DNA from: Nageia nagi
Taxonomy: Eukaryota > Pinophyta
Length of the DNA stretch: 64,000 nucleotides
NCBI GenBank assembly: GCA_050084985.1
Contig: JBITNC010000001.1
Span: forward strand, 154,504,001-154,568,000
Direction: 5' to 3'
Numbering within the stretch: the stretch's first letter is position 1; every line of letters begins with the position of its first letter. The notes under the pieces were generated by a model. The model was not told the origin of the DNA, did not search any database, and worked only from the letters and a program-made list of their open reading frames with translations. Position numbers and translations under genes: made by a program. Below are positions 54,500 through 64,000 of the stretch, piece after piece.

Positions 54500-55260
54500 C
54501 TTGATGACTCTTCTTATTATGTTATTTTTAGTGATGATGTAACTAGGAAAATTTGGATTTATTATATTTGAGAAAGTTGATATTTTTAATACTTTTAAGA
54601 AATATAAAGCTTTGGCTGAGAATGATATAGAAATAAAAATCAAAATATCTTAGATATGATAACAAAGGTGAGTATTACAGTAAGAAGTTTGATAGTTATT
54701 ATTCATTGAATGGAATTCAAAGAGTGAAGATAGTTCTAAGAACACCCCATGAGAATGATATATCAAAAATGATGATTATTAGAATAATCATGGAGTTTGT
54801 GAGGCATATGAGATTGCATGCAATATTAGCTTTATAATTTTGGTATGATGTTATTGATATTGCCATTTACTTAATAAATAGAGGACCTTCAAGTGCATTA
54901 CATGGTGGTACTCTAAAAGAGGCATGGAAAGGTAAACTTGTTAACTATTTATTCCTAAAATCTTTTGGTGGTGAATCTTGTGTTCATGTTGATAAAGAAA
55001 ATAGAAAGAAGCTTGATACAAAATCGAAGAAGTGTGTTTTTATTAGATATGAAGTTGATAATTTTAGCTACCATTTTTGGAATTATGAAAATAATAGAAT
55101 CATTAGAAGTAGAGATGTGGCATTCATTGAAAAAGCAATATATAAAGACAAGTTGCAGAAAAAGGGAAAAAATAAAGGAAGACTCTAAGTACACAATACT
55201 TGATGAGATTAATGAAAACAAAATAATAAAAGTACATGAAAATCTTCAACAATAAGAACT
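54500..55260 (+). pseudogene. copia integrase (element G)
   Basis: Fragments: YYSLNGIQRVKIVLRTPHEND, where QNGVAERxNRT would be expected, FWYDVIDIAIYLINRGPSSAL, LKEAWKGK, LKSFGGESCVHVDKENRKKLDTKSKKCVFIRYE and FWNYENNRIIRSRDVAFIEK. This order matches the second half of the copia integrase and its C-terminal region. Confidence 0.85.
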
Positions 55261-56700
55261 ACAAACTCCAATTAGTGTTATTAGAATACCTATAAGGGTA
55301 AGTAGACCCCTTGATCATTATTCTCTTTAACTATATTATATTTTGTATATTGATGTTGATGAACTAGAAACTTTTGGGAGAGCAATGTAGGTAGAAACTA
55401 GAATGAAGTGGGAGTAAGGAATGGATGAGGAGATAAATTCCTTAGTACAAAACCAAACTTAAGATTTAGTTAAGTTGGCTTCAAGAAAGAGAGAATTGTA
55501 AAACAAATAGGTATACAAGGAGAAGGAGAAAGTTGGAGGAAATAAGAGATACAAGACTACACTTATGGTAAAGGGGTTTGAATAAAATAAAAGTAATAAT
55601 TTTGAAAAAATATTTTCTCTCATTATTAAAATAACTTCAATTAGAACTATTTTGAGTATAGTGGGTATAGAAGATTTGCATCTTAAGAAGCTAGAAGTAA
55701 AGATAGCTTTTCTCCATGGGGATTTAGAAGAGGAGATCTATATGCATCAAGCATAAGAAAATGAGGTTAAGGGTAAGGAGAAATTTGTATGCAAGTTGAA
55801 GAAGAGCTTGTATAGCCTCAAGTAAGTTCCAAGGAAATGGTACATGAAGTTTGATATTTTTATAATAGAATATGGCTATGTTAAATATCATTTATATCAT
55901 TGTCTTCACTTAAATAAATCAAATATTGGTGATTATGTTATCTTGTTATTGTATTTATATGACATGCTCATTCTAGGATCTAATATGCATGATATGATTT
56001 ACTAAAAAAGAAGCTAGAAAATTCTTGTGCAAGAAGGATTTAGGTGAAGAAAAGAAATTTCTTGGCATGAGAAGGTGTTGAGAAGATTCAATATATGAAG
56101 GATGCAAATCTTGTAAGTACAGCTTTATTTAAATATTTTAAAATAACCAAGGAGATATGTTCCAATACATAACAACATATAGACTACATGACTGGAGTTT
56201 CCTATTCATATGTACTTGTCAATTTAATGCATGCAATGGTTTGGATAAGACTAGATATTTCCCATGAAATGGGATTTGTAAGAAGGATTATGAAAATTCT
56301 AGGTAAACAATATTGAAAACTAGTGAAGTGGATTCTTAGGTATATGAGTGGTACAACTAACTACTCATGCTTTATGTTTTGGAGTTTCTAACATCAATTT
56401 ACAAGGATATGTTAATTCAAAAATGGAAAGAGATATATATGTTAAGCGGAACATTTATTTTTTTCTATAGCTAGAACAACAATAAGATATATTTATATGT
56501 TACAATAGGTTATTCCACTTTCAACAATTGAGGCAAAGTATGTTGTTGCTACAAAGATTAGCAAGGAGATAATTTGGTTATAGATATTGATAAAGGAATT
56601 ATGAAAGGAGAAGGAGAATAATAGATTATGCAGTGATAGTTATAATTCTATTCATCTTACTTGAAGAACTTGACCTTCCATTCAATAATGAAGCAGATAC
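55261..56700 (+). pseudogene. copia RT and RNase H (element G)
   Basis: Short matches in changing frames: KWEQGMDEEINSL-like residues (55,410), KARLMVKGFE-like (55,560), VKIAFLHGDLEEEIYMHQA (55,695), KKSLYSLK (55,800), YLYDMLILGS at the YxDD position (55,950) and EAKYVVATKISKEIIWL (56,533). Too damaged for function. Confidence 0.78.
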
Positions 56701-56951
56701 ATCATAGGTACCATTTCATATGGTTAGTATTAGAAGATAAAAAAATGAAGTTAGGAAAGACACATACTAAATAGAATCCTATTGATATGTTGATAAAAGT
56801 AGTAATCATGGATAAATTGGGATCTTTTTTAATTTCAATTAGTCTTGAACCATGAAAGAAAAAGGTGAGAAGATATCCAAGTCTAGTTAAAGTATAGTTT
56901 AGAAGGTACAATAGTGGTGGAGTTACTATGATTAGTCTTCAAGTGGGAGAT

Positions 56952-57510
56952 TGTTGGTTGTGGAGATTGATTCTTTTTCTCTCTATAGTCAGAGATCTTA
57001 TTTTAACCTTATTTTAAACCCTTGGTATTATACACTAAGCCCCTACCTTAGCGGTCCCTCTCATCGATGAGTGGGTTGGGGGTTCAAGGAGGCAAGAATC
57101 TCCTAATGATAATGAGTGTTTGGGGCCAACACTCCCAAAGCCAAAAATAGATATGCTTTTATCTATTAGTTATTAATTATAAATGTGAAACTATTTCTAG
57201 TCTTATTCATATAACTAATAATTAAATTTATCTATTATTTTCTTATCATTGTAGGTAACTTGCTTTTTCTTAAGAAAGAGACTTATAGTGGAAGATAATA
57301 TGCATGTATAGAAAATTAGTATGAGATGCGTGAGATAGAGAGAAGAGGGTTTTAGAATGAATTTGCTATAGGTTATATGACTCTATTAATTTAGACGGAA
57401 TAAAGGATGAACTAGATATTTTCTTTGTGGATGTAGCCCACATCGGGTGAACAACGTTAAATCTATGTCTCTATTATATTTAACTTTTCTTCTACATTTT
57501 AATTTCCATG
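56952..57510 (+). mobile_element. 3' LTR of copia element G
   Basis: Starts TGTTGGTTGTGG after the purine tract caagtgggaga. Near its 3' end it has gtggatgtagcccacatcgggtgaacaacgttaaatct (57,427 on), a block seen in many plant copia LTRs near the RNA 5' end. The exact 3' end is uncertain because no second LTR is present. Confidence 0.7.
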
Positions 57511-58157
57511 CTATATTTAATTATACTAAAAATTAGTTAATCCTAGCATACACTTCCTATTTTAAGAATTTTATCAAGTACAAAATACTTAAAACAAAGA
57601 AGAGTTCTTTGGTCTTTTTCTTATTTTTCAATAAGGACATAAGTTTTGATGGTATGATTTATTTTAGAATAAAATTGAATATTACAATGGTTAATGTTGA
57701 TTAATATCATTAATATACTTTTTATATAAATTGTTACTTAGAAGATCACAAATTCATGAGATGGATATTATTCTATAAACATTTCATAGATACATTAAGT
57801 AATTTGATTATAATACAACTATCTAAAATGTAAAGAAATTATCAAATTTGAGATGTGGCAACTATCAATATACGAGAAGGTTAATGAGTGAATTCCAAAA
57901 TTTCATTCTCATTATTATCAAATTGTTGAGGTAATTATATTTAATAATTTGTACTATAATATTTTACAAATGAGAATATATAATTAGAATAATACTTCAA
58001 AATTTGTTGGTACAAAATTATACTATAATATACTATCAAATTCTAGTACAATTTATTCAAATAAAATATAATAATAGAAACATGTATATGTTAACAATAT
58101 AATCTCCACACAAGTAGAAAATAATTAAAATGAATAAAAATAATTATAGTTTCCTAC
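57511..58157. other. AT-rich intergenic sequence
   Basis: No coding or repeat structure recognised. Very AT-rich, with many short tracts of A and T. Confidence 0.4.
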
Positions 58158-58430
58158 AAAAAGTGAGATCTAAATAAAAATATGAATTGACAAATAGGCA
58201 AGTTGGAGATGGGTAGTTGAAACTCTTGAGAATGAGAGACATAGGTTCAAGTCTCCCCATTGCCTATTGAAACATACCAAAAATACTATTGAGTTGATGG
58301 TAGGTGTAGACGAGGTTAGGATCATTCCCCAGGTGTATTTTGATGGAGTGGATGCCCCTTGGTCATGAAATCTAATTCCATAATTACTTCTCCCTACAAA
58401 GGGGGTAACTTTCCATTAAAAAAAGTGAGA
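58158..58430 (+). mobile_element. SINE-like insertion with target duplication
   Basis: The B-box-like aggttcaagtctcccc (about 58,232) follows gggtagttgaaactcttgag at tRNA-like spacing. A unique body ends in ttaaaaaaa. The 11-base string aaaaagtgaga lies at 58,158-58,168 and again at 58,420-58,430, consistent with a target duplication. The 5' boundary just after the left copy is inferred. Confidence 0.68.
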
Positions 58431-59249
58431 AAAATTAAGGTATGTGGTAGTTTAAGTTATAGTTATAGTTCAATTTTATTTTTCTATTTATGACTATATT
58501 GACGGAAAATAATTGTATATTGATCAATAAGGTACATTTTGTGTTTTAAAATGAATAATAATATTATTCAATTTTCATAAAAAAAATAAGAAAACTCAAT
58601 GTATGTACCAAATGAACCTACACTTTTAGTTAAAAAGATTCTTTCTATTTATAATATCAAAGAAAAGGAATTAGATATTGATGAATAAGGTATAATATAT
58701 CTTACTGCCATTTTTTATGTGGAGAGAAGGTCCATGTTTTCATGATTATAAGAGAGATAATAATGAGATTAATTCATTAGATCACTTTTATAGTTATCTT
58801 TTTGATTTAATAGATTATTTAATATATTGATAACATGATTGAAAGAACTAACAATTATTATACATAAAGTATTATATGTTCCAAGTTAATTGATTCTAAT
58901 GACAAGTATGATGATGTAGCTTGTCTATTTTTTAATAATAATAATATAACATTGATCAATATTCTAGGTTGTAAGAATGATGCACCTCTATTTAGTGATA
59001 AGAGAATATTTTAATTTAATTTGAATATTCATTGAGATATTATTGAGAGTAAAAATTTAAAATATTTATCATATTGGTGGGAGTAATATTGGATTTGGGA
59101 CATATGAGCTTATCATCTATATAGTGTAAGTTACTTTTGAAATCTAATGACACCATGCATCTCAAAGTTTTTATCAGTCATCTATTCAACATAAATGGAT
59201 AATTTCATTAATATATTATGAGTTTTTATTTTTGGATGAGATCATGAGG
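58431..59249. other. AT-rich intergenic sequence
   Basis: About 820 bp in which I see no gene, LTR or ordered repeat. Confidence 0.4.
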
Positions 59250-59465
59250 AAAATTATTCTAGGAACACCCTGCCCTAATGGCTTCCAATAGAGTAAATCT
59301 TTTAAATTCTCCACTATCCACCTGATAACTTGTGGATAGTAGCATGACTATATCCAAACCATAACCTCTTTACATCATAATAATAACATTAACAAGACTT
59401 AAACCTAGGACCTCTAGGAGATTAATCAAAGCATTAACCAATGTGTTGTCCCCTTAGGGACAATT
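59250..59465 (-). mobile_element. SINE-like repeat
   Basis: Minus strand: acacattggttaatgctttgat, then gaggtcctaggtttaagtcttg, resembling A and B boxes (GGTTTAAGTC). The downstream body includes atgtaaagaggttatggtttgga. Target duplication not identified; ends approximate. Confidence 0.5.
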
Positions 59466-61140
59466 TCTTTACTATTTTATTAGTTACAAATAATTTTTAT
59501 AATTTTATATAAGTAAGAATTTATTTTTATATTTTTAGCTCATAAAATTGTGAGATTGTTATAGCAAAGCATTATCATAATATGGCCAAATATCATTGAA
59601 TTCCATTGTATATATATATTTTTAATAATAGATATATAATGTAAGAACCTAGCTTTTCTATTGATGGAATTTATAATTTTTCTAGTTTCAAATAGTATAC
59701 CATGGTTTTCTAATATAATACTATAATTTGGTTTTATTTATGTCAAAATTTCTGAGTTTAAATCCTTACATATGTAATAGGTAACTATTTCACTATATTC
59801 TTTATAAATTTTTTTTATTCCTATGGTAAAATTTGTTTAATTTCAAATATTAAATTAATATTATTACCTTTATTATATATCCATATATACTATTTGTATT
59901 ATTTATGAGTTAAACTAAGTTATTAACAAAATATATCATAAATGGTATTGAATACTATATTCTTATAAATGATAGACTAGTATAAGATTTAAAAATGAAT
60001 AGAAATAAAAGTAATGTAAGGAAGTACAAAAAGAAAGATTTTTATTACTAACCAAAGAATTATGCACCTTTAAATCATGGAAGATTTCTAAGAATACTGC
60101 AATGATTTTTAAAGGATCTTTAAGAATCATGATTGATCCAGAAGTTCATATTTTATTGATTTTCAAAGGTTCTTTAATAATAATGATGGATCTTCAAGAA
60201 TATTACAAAATTATTTGGGATTACCTTCAAGACCTATGATAAGTCATTAAGAATATTATAACAATATTTTTTTATATTGATATTTAACCCTCATAATTTA
60301 CAATCAGGCTTTCTTTGATGTTGATATACCTATGACATATGAAATGGTGATTGTAACTGAATAACAACCTCTATAAAAGATGGTTAAACTTAAACATATA
60401 AATCCTAGCATCTACTTGAGAAATGATAATTTTAGAATAAAACACAAGGGAGAGGAAGTTATAGTGGTGTTATATTGCAACTTATAGAAGTGCATAGGAT
60501 AAAAATAATTTAAAGATTTTTTATTTTTTTATCATCATAAAATATCCAATTTATACTATTTTAAATTGCATAATATGATTAGTGTCTCTTTCTTACTAAT
60601 GAATATTCATATTTTACAAATTTGAATGTTATATTATATGGGTTGGCTAAGGATGGTTGATGTAAAGAGAGAAGTTATAGGAGATGAGAACGAGAAATGA
60701 TTGATAATTGATATATCCATATCATTAAGATGATATTAAAGGTGATCCATCTCTTTATTATATTAAAATTGTAATTTTTGAAGCAAGATTATTATCTTAG
60801 AGAGTTTAATAGTGTTAGATATATGATAATTATGGTTCTATATGGAAATAAGTTATAAAATGATAAATGGCTCATTAATGTACTATTTATGTTTATAAAT
60901 ATTTAAAATTTTTATTATGATAAATCTTAAAGAATGCATCATCAATTTATTGATACCTATCTTCTACCTTTATATCCTTACATCTTAGCTTTAATATATC
61001 CCAACATGTCTTTGACTATTTGTATGAGATTTTATTCATATTCAATTTAGAAAAAATAAACTAAAACTTAAATAATTATATTTTTTTTTACACACACACA
61101 CAAATTTTATAGAGGCATTGAATGCTTTAATTTCAAGGAT
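59466..61140. other. AT-rich intergenic sequence
   Basis: About 1.7 kb. No coding potential. A stretch at 60,100-60,245 repeats words such as aagaatattacaa, tttaaagga/ttcaaggtt and tgatgatc in loose tandem. A short (ac)n run occurs near 61,091-61,101. Confidence 0.4.
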
Positions 61141-61515
61141 AGAAAGTTCACTTACTACATTTTTAAATAATTTAGATTATTCATAGTATTGTTAGTAGAA
61201 AGGGTATGGAACCTTTATAGCTTTCTATAAAAATATAGCTACAAATATTAGAATTTGAAAAGCTCTTTTGTAAAAAGGTGAGGGATCATTCAAATCCTGT
61301 ATTTATATTTACAATATTTTAGGCATGTTATAAATGATGTTTTGATTTGCAAATTGGCTAACAAAGACTTAAGCATGAAGATATCTAACAAAAAGCTAAC
61401 ATGAATAAAACTACAAAAATACATAAACTTCCAAGAAATGAGATAGGTTCCTTGAGATTGATACCTCTTAATGATTATATATATATATATATATATAAGA
61501 TAGTGGCATTCAAAT
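61141..61515 (+). repeat. diverged direct repeat, copy 1
   Basis: Colinear with 63,219-63,677: agaaagttcacttacta, ttcatagtattgtta, cttttgtaaaaaggtgaggga, atgatgttttgatttgcaa, aaagacttaagcatgaagatat, aagaaatgagataggttcc, gattgatacctct and tagtggcattca. It lacks the left hairpin arm found in copy 2 and has an (at)n run (61,475-61,497). Confidence 0.85.
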
Positions 61516-61987
61516 GATTATAGATTATATTTAATACATTCATTGATATAATATTAAATTAATTGAAAATTTTAAATGAATATTTAAAATATGATTAAAT
61601 TCATTATAATATAATATTTTGAAAAATACTAGATATGCATAAAATTTATAATAAATTTTATAATATTTATAATACATTTATACATATTATCAAATCTTTA
61701 ATAATTTTATATAATGTTATGATTTAAATTGATTAGTAAATTAAGTCTTAATCTTTCATCAAGATTAATTTAAATATTCTTATGTTTATCATATTACAAT
61801 CAAATTTTAGCTTATTCTATGTTTATTATACCAATCTTTTTTATTTCAATGTCAAGACTTGAACTATGTTCATCTAACTTTTAGCAATGTCTTTCTTATT
61901 TTCTATTGGTCGCACGTAAAATATTGATGAAGGTGTGAATCTATCTATTTTGATAATTTTTGGTCTATAAATCTCATTTAATCAATC

Positions 61988-61992
<5 letters not shown>
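61516..61992. other. AT-rich sequence between the direct repeat and the TA microsatellite
   Basis: No gene-like or TE-like structure recognised. Confidence 0.4.

Positions 61993-62050
<58 letters not shown>
61993..62050. repeat. TA dinucleotide microsatellite, about 29 units
   Basis: 58 bp of uninterrupted TA repeats. Self-complementary, so it can form a cruciform or hairpin; likely variable in length. Confidence 0.97.
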
Positions 62051-62052
<2 letters not shown>

Positions 62053-63218
62053 GTATTGTAACTCTTCTTGAAAACTTACTAATTTTATTCCCTCTATTTT
62101 TTTTTAAATACAATAATTATTTAAAGTGTTCTACATGTCTAGTGGTTATATTAATGTTAAATGTATTGATTCCTATTGTTGCAAGTAGTAAGAGTGGATA
62201 ATGTTCTATATATGAAGTTATTTTAAGTAATTTAAAAATTGCATCAATAAGATAAGATTTTATTGTCCTTGATGTTCCTTGTTCCTTGTATTATCATACA
62301 TAGAGGAGGTGCATTTTAACCTTCATTATAGTGTTCTTTAATTATATCAAAATGTTTTTTCTATTTCATGCTTAAGATTTCATATGGGTAATTAGAAATG
62401 GTATCGTTTGGAATGAGCAAACCATTTTCCTTCATAAAGGATATATGTTGTATAATTTTTTTATGCAATCTTCTTCTTAATATTCTATATCCTATGGTGC
62501 AAGTCTATCAATATCCATTATTCTAAATATTTCACTTACTTACATGAGTTACTACAATATAGTTTAGATATTATTTTCCATTCATGTTTAGTTGTATTTT
62601 GTTTTATTCTTAAGTCATCATCTTTAGAATTATTGTAATGTTCTTCTATATTATTTGGCCTACTTATCCTCTCAAAGCATCATGAGTTATAATTGAATGG
62701 CTCCCAATTTGAGATGATTTTATCATCATTAAACCTTATATCTTTCTCTCTATATTTTTGAATAACTTGTAAAGTCATAAATATGACCAAAAAAACTCAA
62801 CAATTTTCTTTTTATTGTCATTCAAGAATGGTGTTAAATTGTGGAAATACCCTTACAATTTAGATACTTCCTTTTTGGCACTCCATTTTAAAAGACTTTT
62901 TCTCTTAGAATTAAATATCCATGATTTTGTTGCATCTATAAGTGAAATGCTTTCTATATTATAAGGTCATTGAATGTATTTATTAATTAAATATTTCCCT
63001 TCACTTTTGGTTTCATCTTCATCATTACATCCCACCTACTTAAATACTTTTTGTTCAACATTTAGAGGAAAACATACTCAAATGTATTCAATCAATGGAA
63101 GCTTTAATAACATATGAAATGTCTCTTGTGCTCCTATATGATCTCTTTCAATAGGTGTTTCTATTAGAAAATATTTATAAATGCATCAAATACTCTAGAG
63201 TGTAATTTTAAATCTAGA
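62051..63218. other. AT-rich intergenic sequence
   Basis: About 1.17 kb. No reading frame over 60 codons with family resemblance; no LTR or SINE pattern found. Confidence 0.4.
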
Positions 63219-63677
63219 AAGTTCACTTACTATGTTTTCAGATACTTTTAACTTATTCATAGTATTGTTAATAAAGACATGATGGAATTTGAATATCTTT
63301 ATGTAAAATTACAACTACTAAAATGGGAACTTAGAAATCCCTTTTGTAAAAAAGGTGAGGGATATTTCAAATATTGTATTTGCATTTATGACATTTTAGC
63401 TATGTTGTAAATGATGTTTTGATCTGTAACTTGGCTAATAAAGACTTAAGGATGAAGATATATAATGAAAAGTTGACGTAAATAAAATTATAGAAATAAA
63501 TAAACTAGCTTAGATATGTTAGACATATATCTAAAAGTGCTAAGAGGTATCAATATCAAGGTACCTATCTTGGAAATCACACTTTCAAGAAATGAGATAG
63601 GTGCCTCAAGATTGATACCTCTCAATAGTTTTAGATATACATATCTAAGATATCTAAACTAGTGGCATTCATGGCTA
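63219..63677 (+). repeat. diverged direct repeat, copy 2
   Basis: Colinear with 61,141-61,515 about 2.08 kb upstream. It differs by carrying an extra block of about 80 bp (roughly 63,505-63,585) that forms the left arm of a hairpin with sequence present in both copies. Confidence 0.85.
63503..63664. repeat. large inverted repeat (hairpin)
   Basis: The left arm, from cttagatatg near 63,509 through gaggtatcaatatcaagg to gtacctatctt (63,571), is the imperfect reverse complement of gagataggtgcctcaag (63,594) through attgatacctc to tttagatatacatatctaag (63,649). The arms are about 56-63 bp with a loop of about 20 bp. It could be a small foldback element; no coding content. Confidence 0.85.
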
Positions 63678-64000
63678 AACTATTATTGTATTATAATAAT
63701 TTTTAATTCCATCTAAAATAATAATTAATTATAATATTACATAATTACATTGATAATAAATATTTGAAAAAAAATTAGATACCTTGACAATAGCATAAAT
63801 ACATTGAAAACAAGAACTTGTAATATATAATTGAAATATTTTAAATAAAAAAAGATATGATGTATACAAATTAAGATTTCATTGATACTAATGATTATTT
63901 TTTTAAGAAATATACATAGATTGGCTTAGGCCAATTATTTAAATTTTAGTATTTAGTCACTCTTCTTCATCTTTTCTTTTAACCACTCCTTTTCCCAATT
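63678..64000. other. AT-rich window end
   Basis: No gene or repeat identified in the last 320 bp. Confidence 0.4.

Larger units (their letters stand above)
53524..57510 (+). mobile_element. Ty1/copia element G, 5'-truncated
   Basis: From the end of gag to the 3' LTR in copia order (PR, INT, RT, RNase H), with no matching 5' LTR upstream. It is heavily decayed, with RT and RNase H readable only in short pieces. The 3' LTR starts at 56,952 after a purine tract. A pre-integrase segment appears twice (53,524 and 54,369), suggesting rearrangement. Confidence 0.82.

Noticed and set aside
58200-58260. tRNA gene
   Set aside because: Only A- and B-box similarity is present. I could not fold acceptor and anticodon stems, and the A tail and target duplication indicate a SINE.

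Overview
This looks like nuclear DNA from a large, repeat-dense seed-plant genome. I see one ordinary host gene, on the minus strand: a plastid-targeted FKBP-type peptidyl-prolyl isomerase with four small exons spread over about 17 kb (34,540-51,810). Introns 1 and 3 are about 12.4 kb and 4.0 kb and are packed with retrotransposons. AT-rich sequence, old LTR retrotransposons full of stop codons, and very long TE-filled introns fit a gymnosperm (conifer, cycad, ginkgo or similar) best, but the species cannot be fixed from the sequence.

Layout. 1-14,966: a nest of Ty3/gypsy elements. A plus-strand element (H, 1-1,839) sits in the gag of a minus-strand relative (B, 1,840-3,369). B breaks the 3' LTR of a minus-strand element (A, 3,370-8,856), and A in turn sits in the 5' LTR of a plus-strand element (C, 8,857-14,966). 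15,142-26,732: a Ty1/copia element (D) with 524-bp LTRs and an aaata target duplication, split inside its RNase H region by a gag-only LTR element (E, 19,856-25,969, 642-bp LTRs, ctact duplication). 26,928-32,015: a second gag-only LTR element (F). 32,016-34,539: unassigned sequence, a SINE-like repeat and the FKBP 3' end.

34,540-51,810: the FKBP gene. Intron 3 holds an LTR with its primer-binding site. Intron 1 holds a decayed gypsy element (J) that was itself split by a copia element (I, 42,141-46,122, aggag duplication), a further copia gag/LTR remnant (K), and SINE-like pieces. Intron 2 is only 147 bp, divisible by three and free of in-frame stops.

51,811-64,000: the gene's 5' flank, then a 5'-truncated copia element (G, about 53.5-57.5 kb), then very AT-rich DNA with two SINE-like insertions, a long TA microsatellite and a diverged direct repeat, one copy of which carries a large hairpin.

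The host gene is predicted to encode a 239-residue thylakoid-lumen protein. Everything else is mobile-element derived or unassigned; no pol reading frame in the window is intact. I found no CRISPR array, rRNA, convincing tRNA gene or new multi-gene system. The most unusual things are the nested insertion history, the readable intron 2, the two gag-only elements with internal tandem repeats, and LTRs with conserved terminal palindromes.
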